Below are positions 1-13,400 of a stretch of 64,000 bases of DNA, piece by piece. Origin of the DNA: Rhizophlyctis rosea (taxonomy: Eukaryota; Chytridiomycota; Chytridiomycetes; Rhizophlyctidales; Rhizophlyctidaceae); assembly GCA_027596075.1 (NCBI GenBank), contig JADGJC010000098.1, positions 1 to 64,000 on the forward strand, written 5' to 3'. The translations under genes were made by a program, and so were the position numbers. A model generated the notes under the pieces. It saw only the letters and a list, made by a program, of their open reading frames with translations. It was not told the DNA's origin and searched no databases. Numbering within the stretch: the first letter of the stretch is position 1; each line of letters opens with the position of its first letter.

Positions 1-45
1 GTTGTTGGATGAGGGTGGGGTGGACGATGGTGGGGTGGAGAGCAA

Positions 46-3000
46 ATGGGAAGAGGGGGGCCTTGGGGCAACGTGGAGGACGGACAGTTCAGAAGAAGGG
101 AGAAAGGTGTCACATTTTTCATCCCCAAAACTAACACCACTTACCTCACAACCAGTAATCGCCCTCCTCGACCCCCTCGCGCCGCACACATCCCCGAACG
201 GCTCCTGCATCAAGCTCGGGCACACTTCTGCACACTTTGACGAGACCGCTGCGCAACTAGAGGGATTCGGGAGACCTTTGTGGGGTTTAGCTTCTTTACT
301 AGCTGGAGGTGGAGAGTATGACGGAAAGGAAAGGTGGGCTAGAGGGTTAGCAGCCGGGACGGATCCAGAAGCCGGAGCGGAATTTTGGGGATGGGTTGGT
401 GATAAGGATCAGAGGATGGTGGAGATGTGTCCTATTGGGTAAGTTTTTAACGTCTTTTGATATGTTGTGATGAGTGTGGACGGGAACGGCGGGAGGAATG
501 AAGGGGGAGGTGTAAGTAAGGAGGGAAGGGGGAGGGAGGAGGCGGGAGAGTTGGGAGGGAAAGAGGGCGGAACAGGGGGCGAGGGTTGTGTTGTGTTGTG
601 TTGTGTTGTGTTGTGTTGAGAATGGGAGAAGAAAGGGCAGAGGGAAGGGATGGAGAGGGGAAAAGAAGGAGTGAGGGGTGTACGGTTTTCTTCAAGTTGG
701 ATGCACCGAGCACGTGCCTGGCCCTACTCTCAAAAAACGCCCGACTAGGAATTGACAACAATCCTCCATTCCACCAGTTTCGCCCTCGCCACCGCCCCAT
801 CAACCTTCTGGGACCCACTAACGCCAACTCAACGCACAAACCTAACCACCTGGCTAAACGCCATCAACACAAAATCCATGCCAAACACCAACTGGCTCTG
901 GTTCCGAATCTTCGCCAACCTCGCTCTCCGTCGCCTGAACGAACCACACGATGCCGCCCGCATGGAAGCTGACTTAAACCATCTCGACACGTTCTACCTA
1001 GGAGACGGGTGGAGCAGGGATGGGGCGGGTGGGCCGGATGGGGAGAGACAACTGGATTATTATAGCAGTTCGTTTGCGATTCATACTGCGCAACTTGTCT
1101 ATGCGCAGATTGCTGGGGATGAGGATCCGAAGAGGGCGGAGGAGTATCGGAGGAGGGCGAGGGAGTTTGGTGTGCAGTTCATTCACTACTTTGATGCTGA
1201 TGGTGAGTGAATCCCAAACCACATATAACGTGACCTCAACCACAACACCATCTCATCTTTCTATATCACGCTCAGGCAACGCAATCCCCTTCGGCCGCAG
1301 CATGGTGTACCGCTTCGCCGTCATAGCCTTCTTCTCTGCCTTGGCCTACTCCCACAGCAGCCCAGCTCACCTCTCCGCCCTCCCGGCCCCCTTCACCCCC
1401 GGCGTCCTCAAAGGCCTCATCCACCGGCACCTCCGAACCTGGACGCACCACCCCTCAATCTTCAACACCGACGGCACACTAAACATAGGCTACACATACC
1501 CCAACATGTACATGACGGAAAATTACAACTCCCCAGGCAGCGTCTACTGGTGTTGTAAAGCTTTCTTTCCCCTCGCTCTCCCTTCCGATCACCCGTTCTG
1601 GACATCAGAAGAGGAACCGTTCCCCTTCCCGACACCATACACCCGCGCCCTCACCCTTCCAGGGCACATAATAACCCACACGCCCACACACACCTTCCTC
1701 CTCAACTCCGGGCAAGCATGCGAATACCCGCTCAAGCAGACACAAGCAAAGTACGGAAAATTCGCATACTCCTCTGCATTTGGGTTCAGCGTTTCCAGTG
1801 GGGCGTATACAGCGGAGCAGTATGCTTTGGATAGTACGTTGGCGGTTAGTTTGGATGATGGGGAGACGTGGTATACGAGGAGGTTATGTAAGGCGGCGCA
1901 GATCAGGAATATGGAGTTGGGGAATGGTGGTGGGGAGTTGCCAATTTTAGAGAGTGAGTGGGAACCTGTTAAGGGTGTCACGGTACGAACGTGGCTCATC
2001 CCACCCGTTGCGGGAAGGGAAACGCATTACCGGATTCACCACATTACCTCAAGCCTGTCAACGAAAATCAAAACATGGGAAAGTGCGTTCGCCCTCCACT
2101 CCGTCGATCCACGCACAGGACGTGCCATCAAAAGCCCCATCAAAGACAATATCGGGCTCGAAGAATCCAAGTCATTGGCAGTCGCCGCATCGGGGAAGGG
2201 CGTTGTCGGGATTCGAGACGCTCAAAATTCGTTAAATACACTTCTTGGTGGGAACCTCCCCACAAAACGAACCGGAAGCGTCATTGCCGCCGACCCCAAT
2301 ACCAACGTCTTATACAGCAAGACCGTCATCCCCTCCCTATTCGGCGAAATCCCTCCCAACCAAGAAGCCTGGTACGTCACCTCCATCCTAGCCATCCCAT
2401 CCACGGCCAACGACGGCACTACTGGCATCCCCGCCGAAAAATGGTCACCAGAATGGGAAGAAGCTAAAACATTCCCCGACCTGTCCGATTCTTCCATCAA
2501 TGCTGCCAAATCCTTTTTCGCTTCGTCAATGCCATCAGAATACGCGAAAGATGCCATTCCGAAATCTGCACCGACAATAGGGTATGGCACATCTGAAGCT
2601 AGATTCGTTGCACCAGCTCCGGACACAAACGGCATGTATGGTGCAAACACCATCCGAAGAGCGTTGGAAAGGAAGGGATACTCGGTTGGTGCTTGGGTGA
2701 TGCTCCCTGGTAAGTTCAACTGTTCTGTACTCCTCCGCACATTTGTTTATGCCGCGGCAAAAAAAGTTTACCAACCCACCCTACATAGGCACCAGTATCG
2801 CCCGCACAATGGCTGGAATGGGCATGGATGTGAGTAAGCCCTCCCTCTTCGCCTCATAACAGTCACTCAACCTAGCTGACTATCTTTTTCCTTTCCTCAC
2901 AGTGGATTTTGATCGACATGGAACACGGCAACATGACCGACGCAACGCTGTACGACGCCGTCAGCTCCATCGCGCCGTGGGGAGTTTCCCCAATCGTCCG

Positions 3001-3844
3001 CTTACCCACAGGAGACCACTGGATGCTCAAGCGGGCGTTGGACACGGGTGTACATGGAGTTATGATCCCTATGGTCAATACGAAGGTATGTCGTAATCCT
3101 CAAGCTGTGTGCGTGGCGTCCCCACCCCACCAAGACATCCATACATCTGAACTCCGATCATTTCTTTTTCCGTCCACTTCAACTCCTCCCAGGCACAAGC
3201 CGAAGCAATCGTCCAAGGCGCCAAATTCCCACCCATGGGTGTTCGAGGTCACGGTTCCCCATTCTACACAGCAGCATGGCGGTCCACTAACGCCGAATAC
3301 GTCACGCACGCCAATCAGGAAACAATGGTGATTGTACAGATCGAAACGGTGGAAGCGGTGCGGAACGTGGATGAAATTGCCGCTGTTCCAGGTGTTGGTA
3401 TGTACGGCAGCTATTTTTCCATTTTTTGGTTTACCTTGCATGGGATGGGGGATGGTCAATTAAAACACTAAGATATGAGCACTCGTTCGAACTCCGTATA
3501 CTTGAAAATTCTGATCCCTCAAATGGTTGAAGCTTCATCCTCATCCCTCCGTCTTTCTTTTCCCTCCAGACATGCTTTTCATCGGCCCCAATGACCTCGC
3601 CGCCTCCCTCGGTCGTCCTCCAACCTCCGAAGACGACCACCCCGACGTCGTCTCACTTCTCGAGAAAGTCAAAGCAGCAGCCAAACGTCACAACAAGCTT
3701 GTCGGAATCTGGGCATCAGATGGCGCCATGGCTGCCAGGAGGTTGAAGCAAGGATTCCAAATGGTATCTGTTGGCGCGGACGTGATGGCGGTAGTGGGGT
3801 GGTATTCTAAGGAGTTGCAAATTGCTGGGAGTGGGAGGGTTTGA
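46..3844 (+). CDS. DUF2264 domain - HpcH/HpaI aldolase fusion protein, 968 aa
   Basis: Eight exons, all with GT...AG introns and matching phase: 46-106, 156-438, 778-1202, 1276-2709, 2789-2829, 2903-3085, 3193-3397, 3570-3844 (2907 nt in total). I chose the ATG at 46 because the first intron (107-155, with a CTAAC branch site) then joins in frame to the DUF2264 start. Residues ~20-700 match DUF2264, a family of probable carbohydrate-active (alpha/alpha) proteins often linked to plant polysaccharide use; motifs seen are [21 protein letters not shown] and NWLWFR. Residues ~708-968 match class II HpcH/HpaI aldolases, metal enzymes that split 2-keto-3-deoxy sugar acids to pyruvate and an aldehyde. 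E755-H756 (DMEHG), R781, the metal ligands E860 (VQIET) and D886 (GPNDLA) are all present. Both domains lie in the same exon 4, so the fusion is not a splicing artefact. No signal peptide is seen, so it is probably cytosolic. Substrate unknown; 2-keto-3-deoxy-L-rhamnonate-like sugars are a guess. Confidence 0.88.
584..617. repeat. TGTTG microsatellite inside intron 2 of the DUF2264-aldolase gene
   Basis: About six to seven copies of a five-base TGTTG unit lie in the unusually long (339 bp) second intron, 439-777. The other introns of this gene are 49-172 bp. Seen directly in the sequence. Confidence 0.85.
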
Positions 3845-4138
3845 TGAGTGGTCAATGGTTTATGCATAATGGTTGTGTAGAGAGATAGACGTAATGATAG
3901 AACAGAGCTACTCCGATCAGAACATATATGTCCAGAGGCGCGCATATGTTTTTGGCATACAAAGAAAAGCAAAAGAATACGTCCAGGGCTGTGGGGGAAG
4001 AGGAGAGGACTGTTAGACATTTACCGGAGTTCGGTTCAATTGCTATACATCGAACAAAGAAGTTTACCGAGGCAAATGCCGATCCGGTTGCGAATCGTGC
4101 GCGAGACCCAAACACTCGATTGACGTCCTTCTGAGAAC
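3845..4138. other. 3' flank of the DUF2264-aldolase gene
   Basis: No gene is seen. This flank together with the last ~35 bp of the coding region is the apparent source of the decayed tandem copy that follows. Confidence 0.5.
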
Positions 4139-4545
4139 AACAAGGAGTTGCAAGTTGCTCAGAGTGAGAGGGTTGGGGTGTTGGTCGATAGGTAGAATTG
4201 ATACGTGGTACAAAGAAATAGACATGACGACATATATTGAGCTTATTTAGGCAGAACCTACATATTCCGAAGGTGCGACGGTTTCATTTTTTCCATCATG
4301 CCAAAACATCAAAGAAAGATAACCCGTCCAAGCCACCCTGAAACGAAAGAGGACCGACCATTGGACGCTTGGCTGCGCTCAGTTCCGCTCAATACCTGAC
4401 TGATTAATGCAGCGGTGTATGTTCCTCTCACTGACCCATAGTACCCATCACTCACACAATATTGCTGCGATTGCGACTCGTGCGCAAGACTAGTAGAACT
4501 TCAGTCTGTTGAGGTTTTGTTGGAACAAAAAGATATGCACAGACG
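4139..4545 (+). repeat. Decayed tandem duplicate of the 3' end and flank of the aldolase gene
   Basis: From 4142 the sequence repeats, with many substitutions, the aldolase 3' end at 3808 onward. The KELQ(I/V)A codons match first, but the gene's stop codon is lost. Then come AGAAC(A/C)TA(T/C)AT near 3919 and 4255, a purine-rich block (~3975-4010 versus ~4325-4355), and GCGA(A/C)TCGTGCGC(G/A)AGAC near 4093 versus 4474. The order of matching blocks is kept, which points to an old tandem duplication rather than chance. It cannot encode a working aldolase because only the last dozen codons are present. Confidence 0.55.
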
Positions 4546-7411
4546 GCAGCCAATACTTGATCGGTATCGTCGGTGGACCCACCCACCGGATGTGTGGGGG
4601 TGACCATTTTCTGGCTGATTGTTCAACCAGCCCACATCATTGTTTCCTTTTACGACAACACAGACTATCTGACCTATTCAAATCCCTGCTGTCACAATGA
4701 AGGCTCCTGACTTTATGAGGGAAAGATGGTAGGACGTTGCATTGACACAGGTGACACCGCTGATCAACTCTGGGTGTCGGTTTCGATAGTCAACGGCCGT
4801 TTGATTGTTCGTTTTTTAGCTGTTTTCGCAATACAACGAAGTGCTAGGATGAAACAAAATGAGATGGATCAAGTGTCCGATTGAATGATCGACTGTTCAT
4901 GATATGCAGTGCATCGACGTAATCACGATTAGTCAAAAGCCCTACTTCCGTCACCATGCCATTAACGATCGTTCTGTATGATTGTGCTTTCAGGTTGGGT
5001 CAACAGTCAACATCGGAAAAGATCGAAAATTGCTGAAGAATACCATTATATGAGACACATTGAATTTCTCATCGCGCTGACTACGCTGGTTGACGTTACT
5101 TTTCCATATCCGTTTGCAATTCAAAGTTCTCACTTTCGGAGCTTATTTAATCCACAAGCTAATCACAAGCTGATGGGCTGGAGGAAAGGGAAAGAAGTAT
5201 GTACCCACAGAATACCCACAGAGCAGCGGGGCGATCGCCACAGCCCACCCATTTTACCAAGAATGTTCAAGAAGGGGTACCAAAGCATGCCGTCTCACTT
5301 GTAGAGAGAAAGGTCACAGGGGCGGTATGATGTTGAGAATCATTGAGAGGGCAGACTTTCCTCATGCACTTCTTCCAACAGACTGGACAGCAAAAAGTTC
5401 ACCATACGAGAAATACACGCGAATCAGACAGTAAAGATAAGCTGTCGGCGGCGCTCAAATACCCTAACATGCTCACCGGTCCTCAAAAGCGTCAGGATAA
5501 AATCAGCAGGAAAGTGCACACAACCTTTCCCAAAACAGAAGTTCAGGATTCATGCACAACCGCTGCCACGTGTTTCGTTGACGGAAGGCAATGCGCCAGT
5601 AGAAGCGAGTCCCAAATGCTGGGTACCGCGAGTCGCTAAGACATATATGATTTGATGAACGCCGGTGCATTGAGCCAAATGACATTCACGATTTCGAAGA
5701 GGATGGTGTCAGCATTGACGACCAATTTCCGCTGACATCCAATTCATTAACGTTTGTAAAGTTTCTAGATGTATTATCTTGGTGGAAAATTTGAGCGACA
5801 GTCACCGAGAGCATTTCTTTATCAGACTGACGGGAAGCCCATCTGTTTCACCGAGAGAGTCATGTTGTCTGCAAAATGGCTGGATGCCACCATATGTCCA
5901 GGCCGGTCCACATTCAGCCGAGTGTTTGTAGCACACTCAACGACAGACATAAAGTTTCCCGCAAACATATTCTAGCTTCTTCATCTTCTCTGTAAATTGA
6001 CTGTTATTCCTGTTCAACTTGAATGCATCCTTTTATATTTGGAACTACTGGTCTTAGTTGGTTGAAAGACGAAGGTGGCCATGGCGATGTGGCCGGCTTA
6101 TGTAAGCAAACTGGCCCGGAAAGGGTCCTTTGGACTGTTGGTCCCTTTTTGCAGGGTCACTGAATTCACTGCGAAATCCCCCAAATCCCTGATCGGCTGA
6201 AGGGCACCGCTCTCTTGTGCGGGTGCTGAGATAGCACTACGGGTTCAAAAAACCTGAATGTCCTAATATTTGTTCATATCATGACCCCCATTAACACTCT
6301 TTCGGTCAATGGACTATTGTACTTCTCCGTCTATTCATCAATCTTCCATCACAATTTCTGACTCCCTGGAACTCGGAACTTGGGGTCTGACATCCCCATA
6401 GGGAGTTGCATGCAGCAGAAGAAGGTACGACATGCTTCATCGGAGAACAGCTAATGACCCACCAGCCTACCAAAGGTTCGAGCATCCGCATCGCTACGCA
6501 AATTTCTCGTCTACCAATCGCGCGGAATTGTTATCCCAAACTTTGATCAAGGATTGATACTAGAATGCGCGGTCTTGGATCATTTGGATCAAAGGACCTC
6601 CCTATTGGGGTCCTCGAGAAATCCTCATCGTCTTGACAATGATAGTGATTGTCTTCTATAGGGAATTCTCCCGCTTCCGAAAACAGGTTGCTGGTTCCAT
6701 GGCGGAGCAGACACCCCGGTTCTCCATCACTATGATGAAGCGCCGTATTTCCCAGCGGTCATTCACGGAAACCTTACTCTCGCTGCCGCTGATAGACCTC
6801 CGCAAGGTGTCTCCAAGAATCTGATGAATCGTAGATTTAAGCTGGCACCTGAGGGATATTGAGGGAAGAGATCGCTAAACAATCGTTCAAAAATCCTTTC
6901 AAACATTTTACTTCGTCTTGCTACTGTCTGTTTGCAACAGTCAACACGCCCAACCGTTCCAAAACATGAAAAAATAACCGATTGTAAAGTTTTTATGCGC
7001 GGTAACTCATCATGAGTGGCACGCTTACAGCACTCGCCGATACCCTTGCAGTCTCAATATTTAGTGGCATTCATGAACGGGTTTATGAGGGTATTGTTCG
7101 GGTCGTATTACTATGGTCCAAAATGGACAGATAAGGGCCATATGGGGATGAAACAACCCCCTCACAAAAAAAATTCGAAGTTGCTGTCTCTGAGGAGACG
7201 GATTGTACATCTCGAGGGCTGCAGGCCTTGCTCTCATCGCACTCCTTCATCGCCATCTTCGAAACATACTCCTGCCCGGCAACACTTTCAATCCCAAGTA
7301 TATCTGTCAAAAGGAGCGGAACTTTCCTTAATAGCATAGCAACCTCTCCTTCAATCTATCCCGGCGCGAGCCAATACGGCTCATATATCCCTGCACTATA
7401 CCACAGCACCC
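4546..7411. other. Intergenic, no gene recognised
   Basis: Only short, composition-like open frames (up to about 110 codons) occur on both strands, none with a recognisable motif. A CATATAT stretch near 7380, about 30 bases before the next ATG, could serve as a TATA-like element for the gene at 7412. Confidence 0.6.
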
Positions 7412-10400
7412 ATGCGGAACAACATGCTCAAACAACTAAACATACCCATCCTCGTCATCCTGGTCTGGACGCTCTTGCTCAACTCCACAGTGGGCGCACA
7501 GGGAGCGAGTCTCTCATCCCAAAATCGCCGTTTCAAGCGTGGAACGGCATTTTGCGGATTGATCTTGTATGATACGACTCAGAAAACGTGTGTCAGCGGA
7601 TTGTATATTTGTCCTATTGGTCAGACTGCTGTCTGCGGCGGGGCGGTATGCTGTCCGGTCTCATTTTCTGTGTTTTTTTTTCTGTTTCATGCTGTATTCG
7701 CTGATGCAGCAGACGCAAGTGAGCATACTGACTTCACTGTTGCTGATACTAATCTCGTATTTGCCTACCCCATTAGTGTTACAACCCAACTACGAACATT
7801 TGCGTTTCAGCCGGCTTGGCTGGCAGTTACATCTGTATTCCGAACCAGACGCAAGTCTGCGGTGGAGTGGTATGTATGATTCTTATCATAATTTCAAATG
7901 CCAATGCTGATTGAAATGTCCCCCTCCCCCTCTTTCATCATCCCAGTGCATGGACCCCACCACACAAACATGCGTCACCCCGACTCTGCTCACAAGTTAC
8001 GTTTGTCCCAAGAACGCAACATCGATATGTGGTGGACAGGTATGCATTGCAGGATTTTGCAAATCGTGCGAAACGCTTTCGGTGCAAGTAACCGAAATGG
8101 GCGCGATGTCAACATATAATGATCCATTTCATGTCCCCATAAAACCAGTGTTATAACCCCAATACGGCCACATGTGTAAACAATCAAATAACCACTGCCA
8201 TGCCCGCCGCCGTAGCAACAGCGACAACAACAACACTGATCTCAACAACTTACACCACAACGACCACATCCGCGACCGCTACTACAACTTCCACCGCACT
8301 TGTTAGCGTTTCCGTTAGCACAGGAACCACCACCAACGTCGCCCAAGGCTGCTCATCAGCATACCCAGCAATTTGCCCACCAGCAACAACCACAACAACA
8401 ACAACTCAAACAGGTCTCATTGGCGGTCTGATCAGAATCGTGGGAGCAGTAGTCGATACTACCGTAGATGTAATCCAAATCCTCCTCAGCCCCATCTTCC
8501 CAGACGACCCAAACTACTACACCTCCCCCAACCCAAAATGCTACAACCCAGCCTCAGCAACCTGTGTGAACAACAAATACGTCTGCCCCATCGCCCTTCC
8601 TAACGTTTGCAACGGCACGACCCCAATCTGCTACAGCAATGCTACCAACACTTGCGTAAACGGTACCCTTTGCGCTATTGGACAAACGCAGACTTGCAAC
8701 GGAGCCTGTTACAATCCGACACTAGCGACATGTGTGAGCGGAACGGTGTGCCCAATCAGTCAACAAATCTGCAATGGGCAATGCTACTCATCTCTCACGA
8801 GTACCTGCGTAAATGGCGTCCTATGTCCCATCGGCCAGAATCAAACCTGTAACGGCGCGTGCTTCAGTACTCTCAACTCCACTTGCGTCAACAACGTCCT
8901 ATGCCCCAACACCACACCCTCGCTATGCGGTAGCTCTTGTTACTCCGCTGCAGTTCAGGCATGCGCAAATGGCACGACGCTCTGCCCGCCAGGATCCACA
9001 GCAACCTGTAACAGTCAATGCTACAACCCTCTCAATTCAACCTGTGCTGGGGGGACGAAAATCTGCCCAATCACAACTCCATCCTTGTGCGGTAATACCT
9101 GCTATTCGGACGCCACAAACACATGTGTCAGTGGGACGTTGTGTGGCTCAGGGCAAACTCATCTATGCAACGGTGTGTGCTACAACCCAACCACACAAGC
9201 ATGCGCTGGGGGGACCAAAATCTGCAGTGCTGGCCAAACTCAGCTTTGTGCTGGGGCATGCATGGATTCCACGTTATCCACTTGTGCGAACAACACGGTT
9301 ATCTGTCCCAGTGCCACACCCTTACTCTGCGGTACAACCTGCTACTCCAACTCCACCAACGCCTGTGCAGGTGGATCAACCTTATGTCCAGCGGGCCAAA
9401 CGCAACTCTGTAACGGCCAATGCTACAATCCACTAACTAGCACATGTGCGGGAGGGACGAAGATCTGCCCCATAGCCACTCCATCGCTGTGCGGAACCAC
9501 CTGCTACTCCACCGCTCTCAATTCATGTGTCGGAACGCAACTCTGCCCAGCCGGTCAAACAAGAACCTGCAACGGCGCCTGCTACGACCCCAACACCAGC
9601 GTCTGCGTCAACAACAACCAACTATGCCCCGTGGCTTTCCCCTCCCTTTGCGGATCAACATGTTACGACCCCGACACTCAAAGTTGTGTAAGCGCTACGC
9701 TCTGTCCAAGTGGTCAAAACGGTGTCTGTAACGGCACATGCTACGATAAGGCCCAATACATGTGCACATCAGAGAACAAGATCTGCCCATCCTCCACCCC
9801 ACAATCCTGCAGCGGAACCTGCTACAACCCGCTAACGTCATCCTGCGTCTCCGGGAGCCTCTGCAACGGTCTCAACACAGCCCGTTGCGCCGGTCAATGT
9901 TACAACGGTTTGCAATCCGTCTGCACACCAGATGGGAAAATCTGCCCAACGTCTACCCCCAGCTCTTGCGGTCCTGCTGGATGCTACAACAACCTCGTCA
10001 ACAGCTGTGTTAACGGCACCACCCTTTGCGCCTTCGGAGAGACAGTATTGTGTCGAGGACAATGCATGAACCCTACAACTTCGACGTGCGCGGACTCCGG
10101 CAAGATCTGCCCATTAGTCAATCCCGTTGCGTGTGGTGATACATGCTACAACACCTTGACAAAGACTTGCGTTGATGGTATTCTATGTAGAGTAGGAGAG
10201 ACCCAGCTGTGCGCCGGACAATGCTTCAATCCACATTTGAACAACTGCGTCAACAACAGCACCCTGTGTGGAGCCCTCCAGACCGCTCTCTGTGCTGGCA
10301 CGTGCTACAACCGTCTTACGTCGAACTGCACCGACTCTGGCGTCATATGTCCAGCCCTCACGCCCAAATCCTGTGGGACGACCTGCTACTCACCCACAGT

Positions 10401-13400
10401 CCAAGCATGTAGCGGAAGTACTCTATGCGCCGTCGGACAGACGCAACTGTGCAATGGCAAGTGTTTCAATCCACTGGACAACACCTGCGTCACCAATGCA
10501 AACGGAGCGCAAACGCTTTGCGGTTTCGGACAAACGGCTCTATGTAGCGGTCAATGCTACAACCCATTAACCAGCAACTGCACAAGCGACGGAACCATCT
10601 GTCCCCTCTCCACACCCAAATCTTGCGGGGGTATCTGCTATTCCGACCTAGTACAAGCCTGTAACAGCAACACCTTATGTGCGATTGGGCAAACGCAACT
10701 CTGCGGATCCCGATGCTACAACCCCCTTACTGACACTTGCGTCCTCAGTGCAACCGGAACCCAAACCCTCTGTCCTCTAGGCCAAACCCAACTCTGCAAT
10801 GCCCAATGCTACAACCCCCTCCTCTCAAACTGCACCTCAGACGGTACAATCTGCCCCCTCGCAACACCCACCTCCTGCAACGGAACATGCTACTCAACCC
10901 TCACACAAGCCTGTGCAAGCGGAACGACGCTTTGTCCACTAGGCAGCACCCAACTCTGCGGCACACAGTGCTGGAACCCCTTGACACAAAACTGTGCAAG
11001 CGGAACCCTCTGCCCAATGGGTCAAACTCGTACGTGCAACGGGCAATGTTACAGCCCCCTCGTCTCCAACTGCGCCGACGACGACACACTGTGCCCAATC
11101 GCTACACCCACGTCATGTTCCGGAACGTGTTACTCGCCTTTACTACAAGCATGTAACGACGGCACGCTGTGCGCGAATGGACAAACCTCCATCTGCAATG
11201 GACAATGCTACAACCCCATCATCTCGACCTGCACAGCACAAGGTGTTGTCTGCCCGATCCTCCAGGACTCTTGTGGGGGCGAGTGTTACAGTCCGTTGGT
11301 AAAAACCTGCCTCAACGACGCGCAGCTTTGCAGTGTAGGCGAAACCACAACCTGCAACGGCCAATGCGTGAACCCCCTAACCTCCACCTGTACGGACACG
11401 GGAAAGATCTGTCCTTTGGACACCCCAACCTCCTGTGGTGATCAGTGCTACAACGCTTTGTTGCAGACATGCGTTGACAACACGCAGCTGTGCGGAGTGG
11501 GTGAGACAACAATCTGTAGGGGCCAGTGCATGAATCCCTTGACATCAACTTGTACGGACACGGGGAAGATTTGTCCATTGGTCAACCCAGTGTCCTGTGG
11601 TGATCAATGTTACAATACGTTGCAGAATACGTGTGTGGGGAATGTGAAGCTTTGTGGGGTTGGGGAAACTGCGCTGTAAGTTTCCAGGAAGTTGATTTTT
11701 TTACAATATCGGCTGTTTGTGCGAGTGACTAACAACCCACTTTTTGAACAGGTGTTTGGACCAATGCTACAACCCACTGACTCAAACCTGCGTGAACGCC
11801 CACCACCTCTGTTCCGCCCTCACTCCCAATCTCTGCGGTGAAACATGCTACTCACAATTGACTCAAACCTGTGTAAACGGAAACACTCTCTGCCCCGCCG
11901 GCCAAACGAAGCTCTGCGCCAGCCAATGCTACGACCCCAACCTCTTTGTCTGCTCAGACCCCGCCGGAAACGGGAACGGCACAACCCTCTGCCCCATCCT
12001 AGCCCCCCTCCTCTGCGGTGGCGCCACCGGAACATGCTACAACCCTTCAACAGACGTCTGCGTCAACGACCAACAAATCTGCTCAAAACTCACCCCAGCA
12101 ACATGCGGAGGCCTCTGCTACGACCCCACAAGCTGGACCTGCCTCAACAACACAATAACCGACGCCCCACAACTCTGCCCAGGCCCCAACGCCGGCATGT
12201 GCGGTGGATTCTGCTACAATCCCTCAACTCAAACTTGCATCAACAACCGCATCTGCGGCGGCGTCGGATCCGACTTATGTAGTGGCGTATGCTACAATCC
12301 CGCTTCCGCAACATGCGTAAACGGCACATACTGCCTCGGGCAAAACCAAGAAACCTGCAATGGAGTCTGCTACGACCCTACCATGATGACCTGCGCAGGA
12401 GGAACAACACTCTGCCCCGGTACCGGTCAACAACTCTGCAACGGACTATGCTACCACCCCACCTCCCACGTTTGCGCCGGAGACGGGAAGACAATCTGCC
12501 CCACATCTTCCCCAGACCTCTGCAACGGTATCTGCTACGACTCCTCCACCCGCACCTGCGCAGCAAACGGCATATGCCCCAACAACGCAGTCTGCGGCGG
12601 AGTCTGCTATGACCCAGTCGTCGAAGTCTGCGCCTCAGATAACAACACCATCTGTTCCGTCCTCGCACAAGACGTCTGCGCAGGAGTATGTTACTCCAAA
12701 GCCTTTTCCACCTGCGTCAACGACCACAAACTATGTCTCGGAACCGGGATGGACGTATGCGGTGACACATGTTACAACCCCAAACTAGCAAATTGCGTCA
12801 ACGGCCGGTTATGCGCCAAAAACCACGACGCAACATGTAACGGAGTATGCTACGACTCCACACAGAAAACTTGCGTCGTCATCTCCAACAGCTCAACCCT
12901 CTGCGACGGCACCAATCAATCCGTTTGCGGCCTGTTCCAATGCTACAACCCCACACTCCAAACCTGCGTCAACAACGAAAAAGTCTGCGACGGCCCCTCC
13001 TCATCCCTCTGTGCCGGCCAATGCTACGACACCCTCACCCGATCCTGCCCCCTCGGTCTCGGTCGAATCTGCCCAGGCCTAACCCAATCCCTCTGCAACG
13101 ACACCTGCTACGACATCACATCCAACAAATGCTGCCAAAATCAGATCATACCAATTACCCAATCCTGTCTCCTGTACCAACCCTCCCAAGACACCGAACC
13201 AATCCTCTCCGGTCTCTGCGCAACATGTAACTCCACAACCCTCGGAACAGCATCGAATTGCGGATCAACCGCAACATGTACATTTACGGATGCTGGACCG
13301 ATGTGTAAATGCCGGATGGGGTATAAGGCTCGGGCTACAGCTCAAACTCCATCCGGAACCGCAACCGCCGATCCAAACGCCGCAACAGCCACGGATACCC

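Noticed and set aside
1020..2837. A 605-codon continuous plus-strand open frame
   Set aside because: Its first ~85 codons are the wrong frame of exon 3 plus intron 1203-1275; only 1276-2709 is coding in this frame.
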